DNA from: Corythucha ciliata
Taxonomy: Eukaryota > Arthropoda > Insecta > Hemiptera > Tingidae
Assembly (NCBI GenBank): GCA_038030265.1
Contig: CM075943.1
Location: 35,898,001-35,962,000 of the forward strand
Length of the DNA: 64,000 nucleotides
Reading direction: 5' to 3'
The position numbers and the translations under genes are program-made. The notes beneath the pieces were generated by a model, which was not told the origin of the DNA, did no database searches, and was given only the letters and a program-made list of their open reading frames with translations. Positions 45,959 through 56,400 of this stretch are shown one piece after another (positions within the stretch are counted from its first letter, which is position 1; the number at the start of each line of letters is the position of its first letter).

Positions 45959-46128
45959 TATAGTACATCACTATTGCTGTTCGGAGACCAACTATTAGGA
46001 GATTTTGTTTTCAGTGATGAGAGTGTGATGATTGTTTTCGGACTTGTGTAGAGGTAACGACCCGACAAAAGATAACAGTCGAAGAGAATTACCTTTTTTC
46101 GCCCCGTTGTCGTCCACTCCGGACGACG

Positions 46129-46559
46129 CTCAATTGATAAATAAAATACGTATACAGCCGAAACGCTCACTGAGTTTCCACCGGCGCGGCGTCCCTATGC
46201 GTTCCCGGTTGTTTTTGTCGACTCAATGAGAGCAAAACTAAATTCACCGAAAATCCCACCCTCCTCCACAACATTTATCACTAAAATTTACCGATAGTGG
46301 AAAGGGCCGCGGAGGGGGTCATCCTCTTACCTCTTGTACTTCTTGGTACCGCCCGGCCGCTGTGGAACAACTTGACAGTTGGAATTTGTCCTAGGGGGGG
46401 GGGGGATCGGATTGAATTCACGTTAGTGGGAGTGGAGGGGGTAATTTCACATTTTATCTATCAATCCATCCAGCCTGCAAAGTCTTGAATCTACCGGACA
46501 TCTTGCTGGCCCCATCATAGCCTTGCCCGAGAACAAAATTACTGTGAATCCCTAATTCA
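46129..46559. other. Right flank of the large TIR element
   Basis: Unclassified DNA with an 11-G run near 46395. No gene or repeat family seen. Confidence 0.4.
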
Positions 46560-48009
46560 TCCAGACATTCCAGAATTTCACCTTTTCTATGCGCCAATAA
46601 GCGCTTATGACCAGTTTAAGTCGCGAATTTCTCAATTTCAGCCGGGAATGAGTGCTTTTTGTCAACTTTAACCGCAAATTAGCGCTTTTCTCAATTTTGG
46701 CCGCGTGTATCAATTCAATCAGTCGCGGATTAGCAGTTTTTCCCCCTCCCCATGTCCATGAATTTGCGCATTTTCTCAACTTCAGCAGCAAAAAAGCGTT
46801 TTTATCCCGTGAGCGATGTTTCTTAATTTTTTACGAGTTTTGGCGCTTTCCTCAATTTTAGCAGCAAGTTAGCGCTTTTTAATTTTTTTTTTTAGCAGGG
46901 GATTAACACTTTTCTCAGTTTTAGCTTAAATAAGCGTTTTTCTTAAGTGTTTTCTTCAATATCGGCCGCGAAGTAGAGAGATTTTCACAAATTAGGTTTT
47001 TTTTTGTTTGTTTGTTCTCATTTGTGCCCGCGAATTAGCGGTTTTTTCACCCATTGCCATAAATTGGCGCTTTTTCTCAATTTCTGCCTCAAAAGTTGCC
47101 TTCATAAGCCGCGAATGGCGAATTATTCAAATTTGCTTTGGAATTGACGCAAATTAGAATTTTTCTCAATTTTAGCGGCGAATTAGCAGAATTAGCTCAC
47201 AGTGGGCTGGAGGGATGTGGAGGGGGTGCGCCCTTTCCTGATAAAATAGTGACCCATTTCACACCTATCTTTCTCTTTCTTTTTTCGTGTAGTTATGGCC
47301 ACTAGGTCCTTATTTTGAAACCCCATTCGTCTCATTCTCATCCACTCAGCAGTGTTGAGCAATCCAGTTCTTTTATGTATCATTGGTCGCTAATTGAGTT
47401 AAAATTCTCCTTAGTAAAAATCAAATCAGTTTTTGTTGGAAAAAAATCATGTTTCGACGCCCACTTAGGGAAATGTAAGTTTAAATGTCTATGAACAAGG
47501 ACCTATAACTTGACAAGTAAATGGACCCTGAGGGCCCAAATTTCCAGATGGTTCTAGGAACGTGTGTTTAGAAAGTTAACTGAATTTACCACTTCTTTCT
47601 GCCCACAATCCAAAAGAAACTTGCCGCTCTATAATTATTTATGTTCTGAATATTACCCGCAAATTAGCGGGGTTTTTCACATTTTAGCACCACATTAACA
47701 ATTTTATATTACTTTTATACTTTTATTAACTTCTTCTCAGTTCTAGCCCGCGAGTCTGCAAGTTGTTTTTACTTATAGCTGCGCATGAATTTGCAGCTTT
47801 TATGAATTTTAGCCACAAAGTTGCCTTCAGAAGGTGCGTATTTAAATTAGAAATTTCACCACACTTTATCCGAGAATTAGTGATGCTCCTCAATTTTAGA
47901 AGTGAATTGGCACTTTTTCTCAATTTTAGCAGCGTAGCGTTTCCAATCCGTGCATTACCGAATTTCATTTTCGTTCGAATTGGCGTTTTCCTCAATTTAA
48001 GCTGCAAAT
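46560..48009. repeat. Degenerate tandem array, 30-bp unit (family A)
   Basis: Units of TTTTTCTCAATTTTAGCCGC plus GAATTAGCG occur in 46560-47190 and 47640-48009. Between them lie other DNA and a worn MITE (47380-47510). A last fragment at 48452-48544 shows the array was continuous before a transposon inserted at 48010. Confidence 0.8.
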
Positions 48010-48451
48010 GGGGAACTTGCATGAATGCCCGATTCGGGGGAAAAGTATAACAGTGAATTAACACATGCGGACAAGGATATCAACGGTAGTTGCAGCCCGA
48101 TTGGTGCGTCTGGTGATTTTTAAATAAATTTCGAAGTTCTTCAGGAGGGGATGGATGGTGTGACGGGAAAATGACGTCAATGTGCAGTTTTGAAGCATTT
48201 GAGGAAACTCTAAAATGTTTTGTTTACAAATAACAAGAAAAATTAAACCCCAGAGAACGCGTCTTCCCTCCTCTTCCCAACACCATCCATTTCATTAACT
48301 GCCCTTTGGCGTAATCAAACCGCCACTCTACATTTTTAAAAATTCGCCTAAAAGAAACCCTTGATTGATTTCAATGTTTAATGTGGGCAATTGCCTTGTT
48401 GAAGAGCCCTCTTCAAGAAACATCAGTGATTGAAAAATGTGCAAGTTCCCC
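48010..48451. mobile_element. Non-autonomous DNA transposon with GGGGAACTTGCA ends, copy 2
   Basis: TIRs GGGGAACTTGCA and TGCAAGTTCCCC with AT on each outer edge. Removing the element and one AT restores GCTGCAAATTAGCC, the expected continuation of the 30-bp array, so the insertion is clear. The interior matches 38577-39001 in reverse orientation. Confidence 0.82.
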
Positions 48452-48544
48452 ATTAGCCATTTTTTTTCATTTTTAGCAGAGAATTATCACTTTTTCACAA
48501 TTTGAACTGAAAATTAGAGTTTTTCTTAATTTAGCCGCGCTAAT

Positions 48545-48757
48545 GAGGAAGTTTCACGTAAATAAATAAATGAAATTTTAAACCCTTCGGAAATATTTTT
48601 TATTTCTCAACAAAAGTTGGCATTTTTGAAATCCCGCCAAAACGAACATTTTGCGCTACGTAATATCCCTTGCGTATTCTCTGTCCTTTTCATGCCTCTA
48701 AATAGCTCATCTGTGTATCCTCCATTATTTTATTATTGGAGAGCTCCATAGAGGTAA
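48545..48757. mobile_element. Truncated copy of the GAGGAAGTTTCA element
   Basis: Starts with GAGGAAGTTTCA after AT in the 30-bp array, then follows the reverse complement of the right part of 27117-27617. No second terminal repeat was found, so one end is lost. Confidence 0.65.
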
Positions 48758-49275
48758 ATAACTGGAGAAAGCCTGAATGGGCTGGGGGGTGGGTAGAAGG
48801 GTTGTCACAAATATGGCCGCCAAAGTACACCTTCAGAACCTTGAATTTATCTCTACATCGTCAGGTTATCAACAAAAATGCTCACCTCCCCCCTGAGATT
48901 AATGCAAAATTACAAAAAAAGAGCCCGAGTTAGAAAGAACAAGGGGTATTTCGGGGAATTTGTTCGGTAAAAACTAAATCAAACTCGTCAACACTCTCGT
49001 TCTCAAAGCGTGGACGACTTGATGTTCATACGATTTCATTGTAAATGTCATCGTTCGTGGCACGTAGCCGTGTTTTCAAGTGTATTTTGGTGTTTATTTT
49101 CTAAAATAAGTGGCCCTGATCGCATTCCATCAACATACTAGGGAAAAGATTACATGGGCGAGACAGTCGTGAGTTCAAAAAGAGCCGTTCCGTCTCTTGA
49201 GGACTGCGAAACAAGGATTTGAACAAAAGTCGCCACACTCATGCAGTTCTCGCTGTGCTCGAACCACGGGTCTTC

Positions 49276-49608
49276 TCATTCGCAGTGCTGGTACATATAA
49301 TGTTTCTGAATTAGTTTGTTTCTTGCTTGCGAGCGATTATCATGTGAAATAAACGTTCGTGATTTCTTAGCCCTGTATTTCTCTTTGCTATCAGAGGATC
49401 GACCCCTGTAGAAAGTTAGAAACATACCCAAAAATACACAACATATCAGTAAAAAACAAGTTATCTTGAACTCAGAAACATGACGTATTCCATAAAAAAA
49501 AACATGAGTGACGGATTTCCCGGTGGCTTCTGTCGTGATTCCCGGTAGAGGATTGCAGCTACTGCGCACGTTGAAATATCCGGAAAAGAAGTCCAACAAC
49601 TCGCGCAT
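49276..49608 (-). CDS. Candidate small single-pass membrane protein, unknown
   Basis: A 110-codon uninterrupted frame with its own ATG at 49608. I recognise no family. Around residues 48-67 it has a strongly hydrophobic stretch (FKITCFLLICCVFLGMFLTF) followed by a very basic tail (RGRSSDSKEKYRAKKSR), as expected of a type II or tail-in membrane protein. No signal peptide at the N-terminus, no intron seen, no homologue known to me, and the surrounding DNA is repeat-rich. It may be chance or a transposon remnant. Confidence 0.2.
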   Translation of the reverse strand: MRELLDFFSGYFNVRSSCNPLPGITTEATGKSVTHVFFYGIRHVSEFKITCFLLICCVFLGMFLTFYRGRSSDSKEKYRAKKSRTFISHDNRSQARNKLIQKHYMYQHCE

Positions 49609-52081
49609 GGTCGACCGTTTAAAATAAAGATTCTCTGGAGTATAGTTGTGGGTTATTCACTTTATTAATGCCCTGTGAAACAATCTAAAAACTCACAGTG
49701 ACAATTTCTAGGCATGCTAGAGGAAAAAAGAACAAAACTAGAAATTCAAAGTGGACATGAGTAAATAAAAAACAACTTGACTTGAGGTTACTTTGTGGTT
49801 CACAAAGTGCACCTCCCACCATAACTACGGTCAACAAATTTCAAGCCCAAGCTTTCTCCGCTTTCTCCATTCATTTTTATCTCTATGGAGAGCTCTAGAA
49901 AATAGAGAACCTTTAAAACTTTTAAAGGAAAGGTTATCTAGTATAGGTAATAGCGGGGTAACAGCACATTCCATTAGGCAGGCCAATATTGTCTTCCGTC
50001 AAAGAACCTTTTTCCAACTCAACCGTCCGACTCCGACCTCTTCACATACCTACATTCATGGATAACCTAAAAATCTTCATTTTTCTGTATTTAAGCTTTT
50101 CGGGGGCCCCGTCTTATAGGGGGCCCGGGGCTGTCCACCCCCTCGCCCCTACCTCGGTACATTACTGCGTGAGGTCTGAAGTCCAAGGAAGCAGCTGGGC
50201 GTACGCGGAACTTTTCAGACTGCTTGAAGTCGAGAAAATCTGCTAAACCTATAACTTCAACGAGAAACGCTTATTTTTGGAGAATGCATGAGGCTCTTTA
50301 GAGCGTTGGTACTAGTGCCCCTTCGTTCGTAGCTCTGGCGGGGGGGGGGATCTATTCCCCCATATCCCCCCACATCTACGCCCCTGCGTACTTCAGCCCT
50401 AACATGGGGGAAAGACAAGCAAACGTAAAACTAAAAATAATATGTTTTTTATTTATTTTTGAAAAACGACTCAAGTTTTTTTTTTTTTTTTTCATTTCAC
50501 AAGAATTAAAAAAATGGAAAAAACACGAACTACATAATTGAAAGAGTGACATCAATAAATTGCAACTCATTTTGGACTTCTGAGCGTTCTTTAAGTATTT
50601 TCGTTTTGAAATTAAAAATAATTAATTTGTATTTAAAAATAAACATTAAAAAAATATAATAACAATTGAGATCTCAGATCTTGAAAAACTTTACGTAAAA
50701 AATGTGAACTAAACATGCGTAGAATTAAACATTTTACACAAAAAATATTCACTTCTACAGTTTTATACACAAAAAAGGGTAGCAGAGAGCGTTCTTCTAT
50801 TCTTAAAATTAAGATTTTTGTTTTCTTTTAAAAAATTTAAACAACTCTTTCAACAACTTATATGTACACTAACAAAAGAACTGGCTATGTAAAAAAAAAA
50901 GGATAGTTCCATCAGTTCTTTTTCATTTCTGTTTCACTGTTGTTTAATGAAAGAGAAACGAACAAAATAGTGGGTCTACAACGTTCCTTTTTGTTTTTTC
51001 TTAAAATACGCCACTATGTACAAATATTTAAACAATCGTATTTTATGCGAGACGAGGGGAAATACAATTTTTTCGACGTGAATTGGGAAGGTAAGGTTGA
51101 CCGCGGATCTTTGAAAAATTTAGGTGGGGTGGTAGGGGGGGGTAGGGTTGTTAAAAAAATTCTATTTCGCACTCGTCACGCGCACACTTATTCTTTTCTC
51201 TTTCAAACGAGGGGGGGGGGGCTCACGTTTTATGACAAAAATATTTTTTTATCAATATGAAAACATTTCACGACACCCCTGGTGTAGAAATAAATAAAAA
51301 ATTGCACGAAACAAAAACGAAAAACTTTATACACTGTTAAAGCTTTCTCACCGCAAGTGTATAAACTTTACGAAAAATTGCCTGCTGACTAGCAACAAGT
51401 TCGGTTCAAATTTTTTCAACAAAAGAACTAATATTTACATTGAGCATTATGGCAAAATAAACAAAATTTCAAATTATTCAGATTTTACATAAACAAATAT
51501 TTACAACCCGCTACATTTACAATATTTTCGACGACATATAAACAACAAAATAGATGGCACCACTTCTATAATTTACAGCAACAATGGGAGAGACCATCGT
51601 GTTACAACCCACTGAAAATCATGTAAATCGTATTTTGGAGAGAAAAAAAATTACATTCAAAATTTAAATCACACGTTGAACGACAAGAAGTTGTTAAAAG
51701 TAGAAGCATAAAAAAGTCCGAAGCTTAATTTTTGTTGAGGAAGCTGCAAAACTGGAAAAAGCGTTGATGTGTCGCGAGATCTATATTTGTTTTTCAATCT
51801 TTCTTTGTTCTAAAAGTATTATTTACATGAATTTTTACATTTTTAAAATTTTTTTGTTTGACAAATATAATTACAAATAATACCTAAAAAAAAAAAAAAA
51901 AAATGTACAGTCTTGCATTCATTAAGTTTACGTTTTTTCATACTTGTTCTCATCAGAGAGAGTACAGAGAGCCTTCTTTTCCTTAATTGTAACTTAAATT
52001 TATTTAATTTTTTCTTTTATTCAAGTGTGTTTATGGCAAGGAGGGTCAAAGCGCGGAAATGTCCTCATCGCGCAGTTTCAC
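49609..52081 (-). other. Flank and probable 3' UTR of echinoid
   Basis: From about 50400 to 52081 the DNA is very AT-rich, without repeat arrays or gene-like frames. It directly follows the echinoid stop on the minus strand, which suggests a long 3' UTR. AATAAA on the minus strand occurs close to the stop (about 52021 and 52004); further ones lie farther on. 49609-50400 shows nothing supported. Confidence 0.45.
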
Positions 52082-53394
52082 TCAAACAATAATTTCACGA
52101 ATCATGCGACCCGCTCGCGAGTTGGGGGTCGAGTAACCGGACTCGAGCGTTTCATCGAACGTCACGCCTACGCCGCCACCATGCTGAGGCGGCGACATCA
52201 CCTGCAGGCCACCGCCGCCTGACATCATTTGCTGCTGGTGTTGCAGCTGTTGATGGTGTTGCTGTTGCTGCTGTAAGTGGGCTTGCTGCTGCTGCTGCTG
52301 TTGTTGTTGATGTTTCATGCTCTCCTCGGGGTCCATCATCATGTGATGTTCCATGTACGGGTCTGGTAAACCGCTCACGTCATGATACGGGGATTCTATA
52401 TCCGAACATGAGGAAACAAAAAATGTTTATTAGCGCTAAATTTTCGAGCTAAGACGCTAAAAAACCATCTTAATGACTTACAAAGGATAAAATATGGTCC
52501 TTTGTCAAAGTTAAGCGTTAAAACCAAAATAATTAAATGACCCAGCATTAGATTTTTGGAAGAACCACATCGCATTGTAAATTAAAGGACTGTGAAGATT
52601 TGGAGCATAGGGGCATGGACGGGTTTCAATGCTTTCAATCAGTGAACCACGGGGTGGGGAGCGTTTTACGAACACATTCTGAGAGAGAGAAAAAAGAAAT
52701 AACGTTCAGCATAATGTACCTAAATGATGCTGTCTAAGTGTTTTGTCCGACGCATAGTCCTGACGGGACGGATTGTTACTTCGAGTGTAGTCGGGCGTCG
52801 TTGACGGCATTAGATGAGGGTAGGGAGCGTAGTCGTCAACTACGGTACCATAGCCTCCGTGAATGAGAGGATCGTACACTCCTGAAATATAAAAGTGTAA
52901 CTATTGTAACAAAGCTACTCCGTTGATATTCAAATAGAAAAAATATAAAGATGAAAGATGAAAATTACCGTAATGATTGTTCCTCTCAGCCATGTGATGA
53001 TGATGTAAATCTTGAGTTGTGGCGAGGTTTGCGGCGTTATTTGCCTGAGCCGCCATTTTCATTTGCCAGAGCGAGTCTTGCGAATTGACAGATCCTCCGT
53101 TGTTTGAATTTGTGTAGCTGTTCTCCATGTAGCCCATATTAAGCCCTTTGCAAACAAAAACCCGTAAAGGTTGAACGTTAAAAACTTTGAATATAACGAC
53201 CTCCTAAGTCGTTAGGAACACAAAGGACGCTCACTCAAACACAACTTTAGTAAAAATGGGTGAGTTTTACCTTCAACTACTTTGATAGCGGGTGCTGCTT
53301 ATTATGAAGATGATCAAAATTTGATGTTTGTTAGTAAAAAAATGCAAGAACATGAAAAAGTTGATGGTTAGTCACAAGAAAACGACAGTGAAAC

Positions 53395-53429
<35 letters not shown>

Positions 53430-56400
53430 TACATTCCCCACCGTTCGGATGAGGAGCTTGGTTCGGATGATAGCCATAGCTGTTCTGAGAGGCGTAAATC
53501 GCCGCCTTGTTAGCGTCATCCAATGCGAGATCTACCGAATGCTCAAGAGCTTTGTTTTCCATGCCCGAGGCTGGGTAATACGGTGGAGGGGCCTGTTGAA
53601 CGATGCTTGGATGCACCCTGCAAAGGAATAATTCAGTTTTAGATTGATGGGGTGTAAAGTGGACGCGTTCATCGCTTTTAAATGAACATACTTGCTATTT
53701 TCCGACCTTTTGTAAGCGTTAAACAAATAAATTTGGAGCGAAATTAATTAGTTAATATTAATTTAATTGGTTACTCACGAGGAGGGTTCGATTTCGTAGT
53801 CTTTACTCTCCGCCTTTTTAACTTGAGTTTTCCGACAGCAACAAAATACGACAGCTAAAGCGCTGAATAGGATGAACACGATGCAAGACACGACGATCGC
53901 CACTAGCGTAGGCATCGCTATCGTCGTGGCCTCTTTAATGAATGACGGACCTACTGTTTTGAGACAACCATTTACTTCATAGAGACGATAAAAAAATGGC
54001 GAAAAGAACTCCCGGAACTTACCTTCCGCCTCAGTGTAGTCGCCGCACGTTTCCTTACTCGACTGTAGACAGTAGCGGACGCGGACTCGAATGTTGTCCA
54101 GTTGATGGTCGCCGTCGCCTGAAGGGACGGCGTCCTCGTCGCCGTTCAATTCGAGCGAGCGACCGGAGGTTTTGACCGCTTGAAGGGAGAAAGGCGAGAG
54201 GACGGCGGTTTCGCGTCGAGACGCCGACCCCGATGGCGATAGATTCATCGCTTCAACGAGACGCCACTCGTCGTCGTAGACGCTCGTCGACACTTCGACC
54301 ATGGCCACCTGTTTTGGGGGAGAGAAAAACAAAAAGTTGCAGTCGGTTTCATCAGGACAGAAAAACACAGTTTGGGACAGGGACCGGTAAGATGAGGGGC
54401 ACACGAATCAGCCCCCCCCCCCTTAGCATAAATGCTGCCCTGTACCTTCGGCAATAGCCCGAAAAGTCGACTTGAAATCGCAATTTTTGGATGTGTGAAG
54501 GCCAGCCTGTTTTTCAGCAGACTTGGAGACACGATTTTAGGGTAAGGAACGGGATATTCAAGTAAATGATGCCCTTACCAGCTGTAAGCAAGTAGCGGCG
54601 ATATTAATCGATAGCTCGTTCGATTCTGGATCAAAGGTCACTCGTTGTGGCGACGGTATTTTGTCCACTTTTGTAATGGCGGCAGCTTCTTCCGAATAAT
54701 TACTCTGTCCTTTTGTGTTGTAAGCTTTAACCTAAAAACGTTTATTTAAATGTAAATAAAATGCATTGATAAATATAAGAGAGGGGGTGAGGGGCTTACC
54801 TTAAACATATAGCTTTGATGCTGTTCTAAGGACGTCACATTGCAGATGTTTTTCGCCTGACAGTCGAATTCGTGCCAGTTCTCATTGGCACCATTCTTAC
54901 GCGGAGAATAGCAGTCGTCGTTCGGAGTCGTTAGGACTTTTCGATACGAGACGAAGTATTTATTGCGAAGGCCGCCGTCGAATCCGGGTGTCCACTGAAG
55001 TGTAATGTAACTATGGCCAACGTCGACGACGGACAGTGCTTCGGGGCTTTCGGGTGAGCCTTTCTGTTGAAGTCGAATGGTCGACTTGACGCTTCCCAGT
55101 GTGTTGGCAACGCGACAGTGGTAGTCACCGTAGTCGGACTGGCGAAGGTTGGAAATGACCAGGACGCTGGTGTAGACATCACCGCCGCTCTCATTGAACG
55201 TCGTGTTAATTTCATAGTGACCGTCGGAGCCGGCCAGAAGGGGTGCTGTGTTCGTGTTGTAGCTCCACTGGAATTCGGGACGAGGGTAGGCTTGAACCTG
55301 GCAGACAACTTCGGCTCGTTCTTTCAAATCATAGGCGACTTTGTTGTAGCGGTGAAGGGTGACGGGCTCGTGCTCGATTCGAAGGTGCATCACCGTTTCT
55401 GATTTTTTAACTTCGTTCTGGAACATGCACGAGTAGACTCCACGATCGGCGGGAATGAGCTGGGTTCCACCTGGTCGCTCTCTGCCAACGAATCTTAGAG
55501 TGCTCTGCACTGTGTAGACGGAGTTACGACCTGCAAAAACAACAGTTTTAGTACTCGGCGGGATTTCATCATAAAACATTAGTGTATGCTTACCTTCGGA
55601 TTCATCGGTAGAAATATCGAACAGAGACGGGCTAACTTCTTTGCCATCTTTGAACCAGTGGACGGACGGTTTTGGTTTTCCTTGAGCGCCACAAGTTACG
55701 CTGAAGTCGGTGTCTCCAATTCTGCGTTTAAAACGACAGTTTTAAAAAATGTTTAAAGACAAAGAGAATTGAAGAACGCGTACCTTCGAATGATGTGGGG
55801 CTGAAGTTTGACTAGAAATCTAGGGGGTTGATGAACCGTGAGAAACACAGTCGCCTTTTCTCCGTGACCCATTTCATTGTTAGCCTGGCAATGGTAGCGT
55901 CCCTCGCTCCCTAAATGCGCCGACGGTATGTTATATTTGGGTCCAGTTGCCAGTACCGTGATCTGCGACGACGGTGGTGAGTCGTCCAATTCACGCCACC
56001 ATCTGTACTGAGGCATGGGCCAACCACGTGGTGACGCCGAACACGTCAGTGTTATCGCGTTACCCTCGGCTGCAATGGGACGTTCGGGCGTGATTCGTGC
56101 CTTGCCGGGACGATGGCGGACCAACAGCGTGACAGTGGCATTGCCGACGCGAGTGCTTCGCGCTCGAGTTCCCGAGGTGGGAGTGAGAACGTTCGTCGCT
56201 CGACAGATGTACGTTCCGGCTGAGTCGGCGGTGACGCGGTGCAGTTTTAGAATTTCCCCGTTTTGCCTGAATTCAGGTCGGCCCTCGCGCAACCATTCAA
56301 CGGTGATGGGCGGTGGATTCGCCGACACGTTACACTTTATCGTCACCAGTTCACCCTGTTCAAATTCACGTTGTCGAGCGGCGCCCGGGCCAGTGTCAAC

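Larger units (their letters stand above)
40086..46120. mobile_element. 6.0-kb non-autonomous TIR transposon with 8-bp target duplication
   Basis: GGACGACG occurs immediately before (40078-40085) and after (46121-46128). The ends, GGATGCCGACAACGGGG on the left and GGAGTGGACGACAACGGGG read inward from the right, start terminal inverted repeats of roughly 0.8-0.9 kb. These are recognisable to about 40885 on the left and back to about 45090 on the right, with later insertions. The 26-bp word CTCTAGTGCTTCAAATTTAG plus ACTCTG recurs as subterminal repeats in both orientations. Positions 40141-42824 are repeated at 42825-45353. No transposase frame is present. An 8-bp duplication fits hAT, P or Merlin-like superfamilies; the termini do not tell me which. 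Confidence 0.88.

Noticed and set aside
3475..48545. 30-bp arrays as CRISPR-like repeats
   Set aside because: Units are contiguous and degenerate with no unique spacers, and the genome is clearly eukaryotic.
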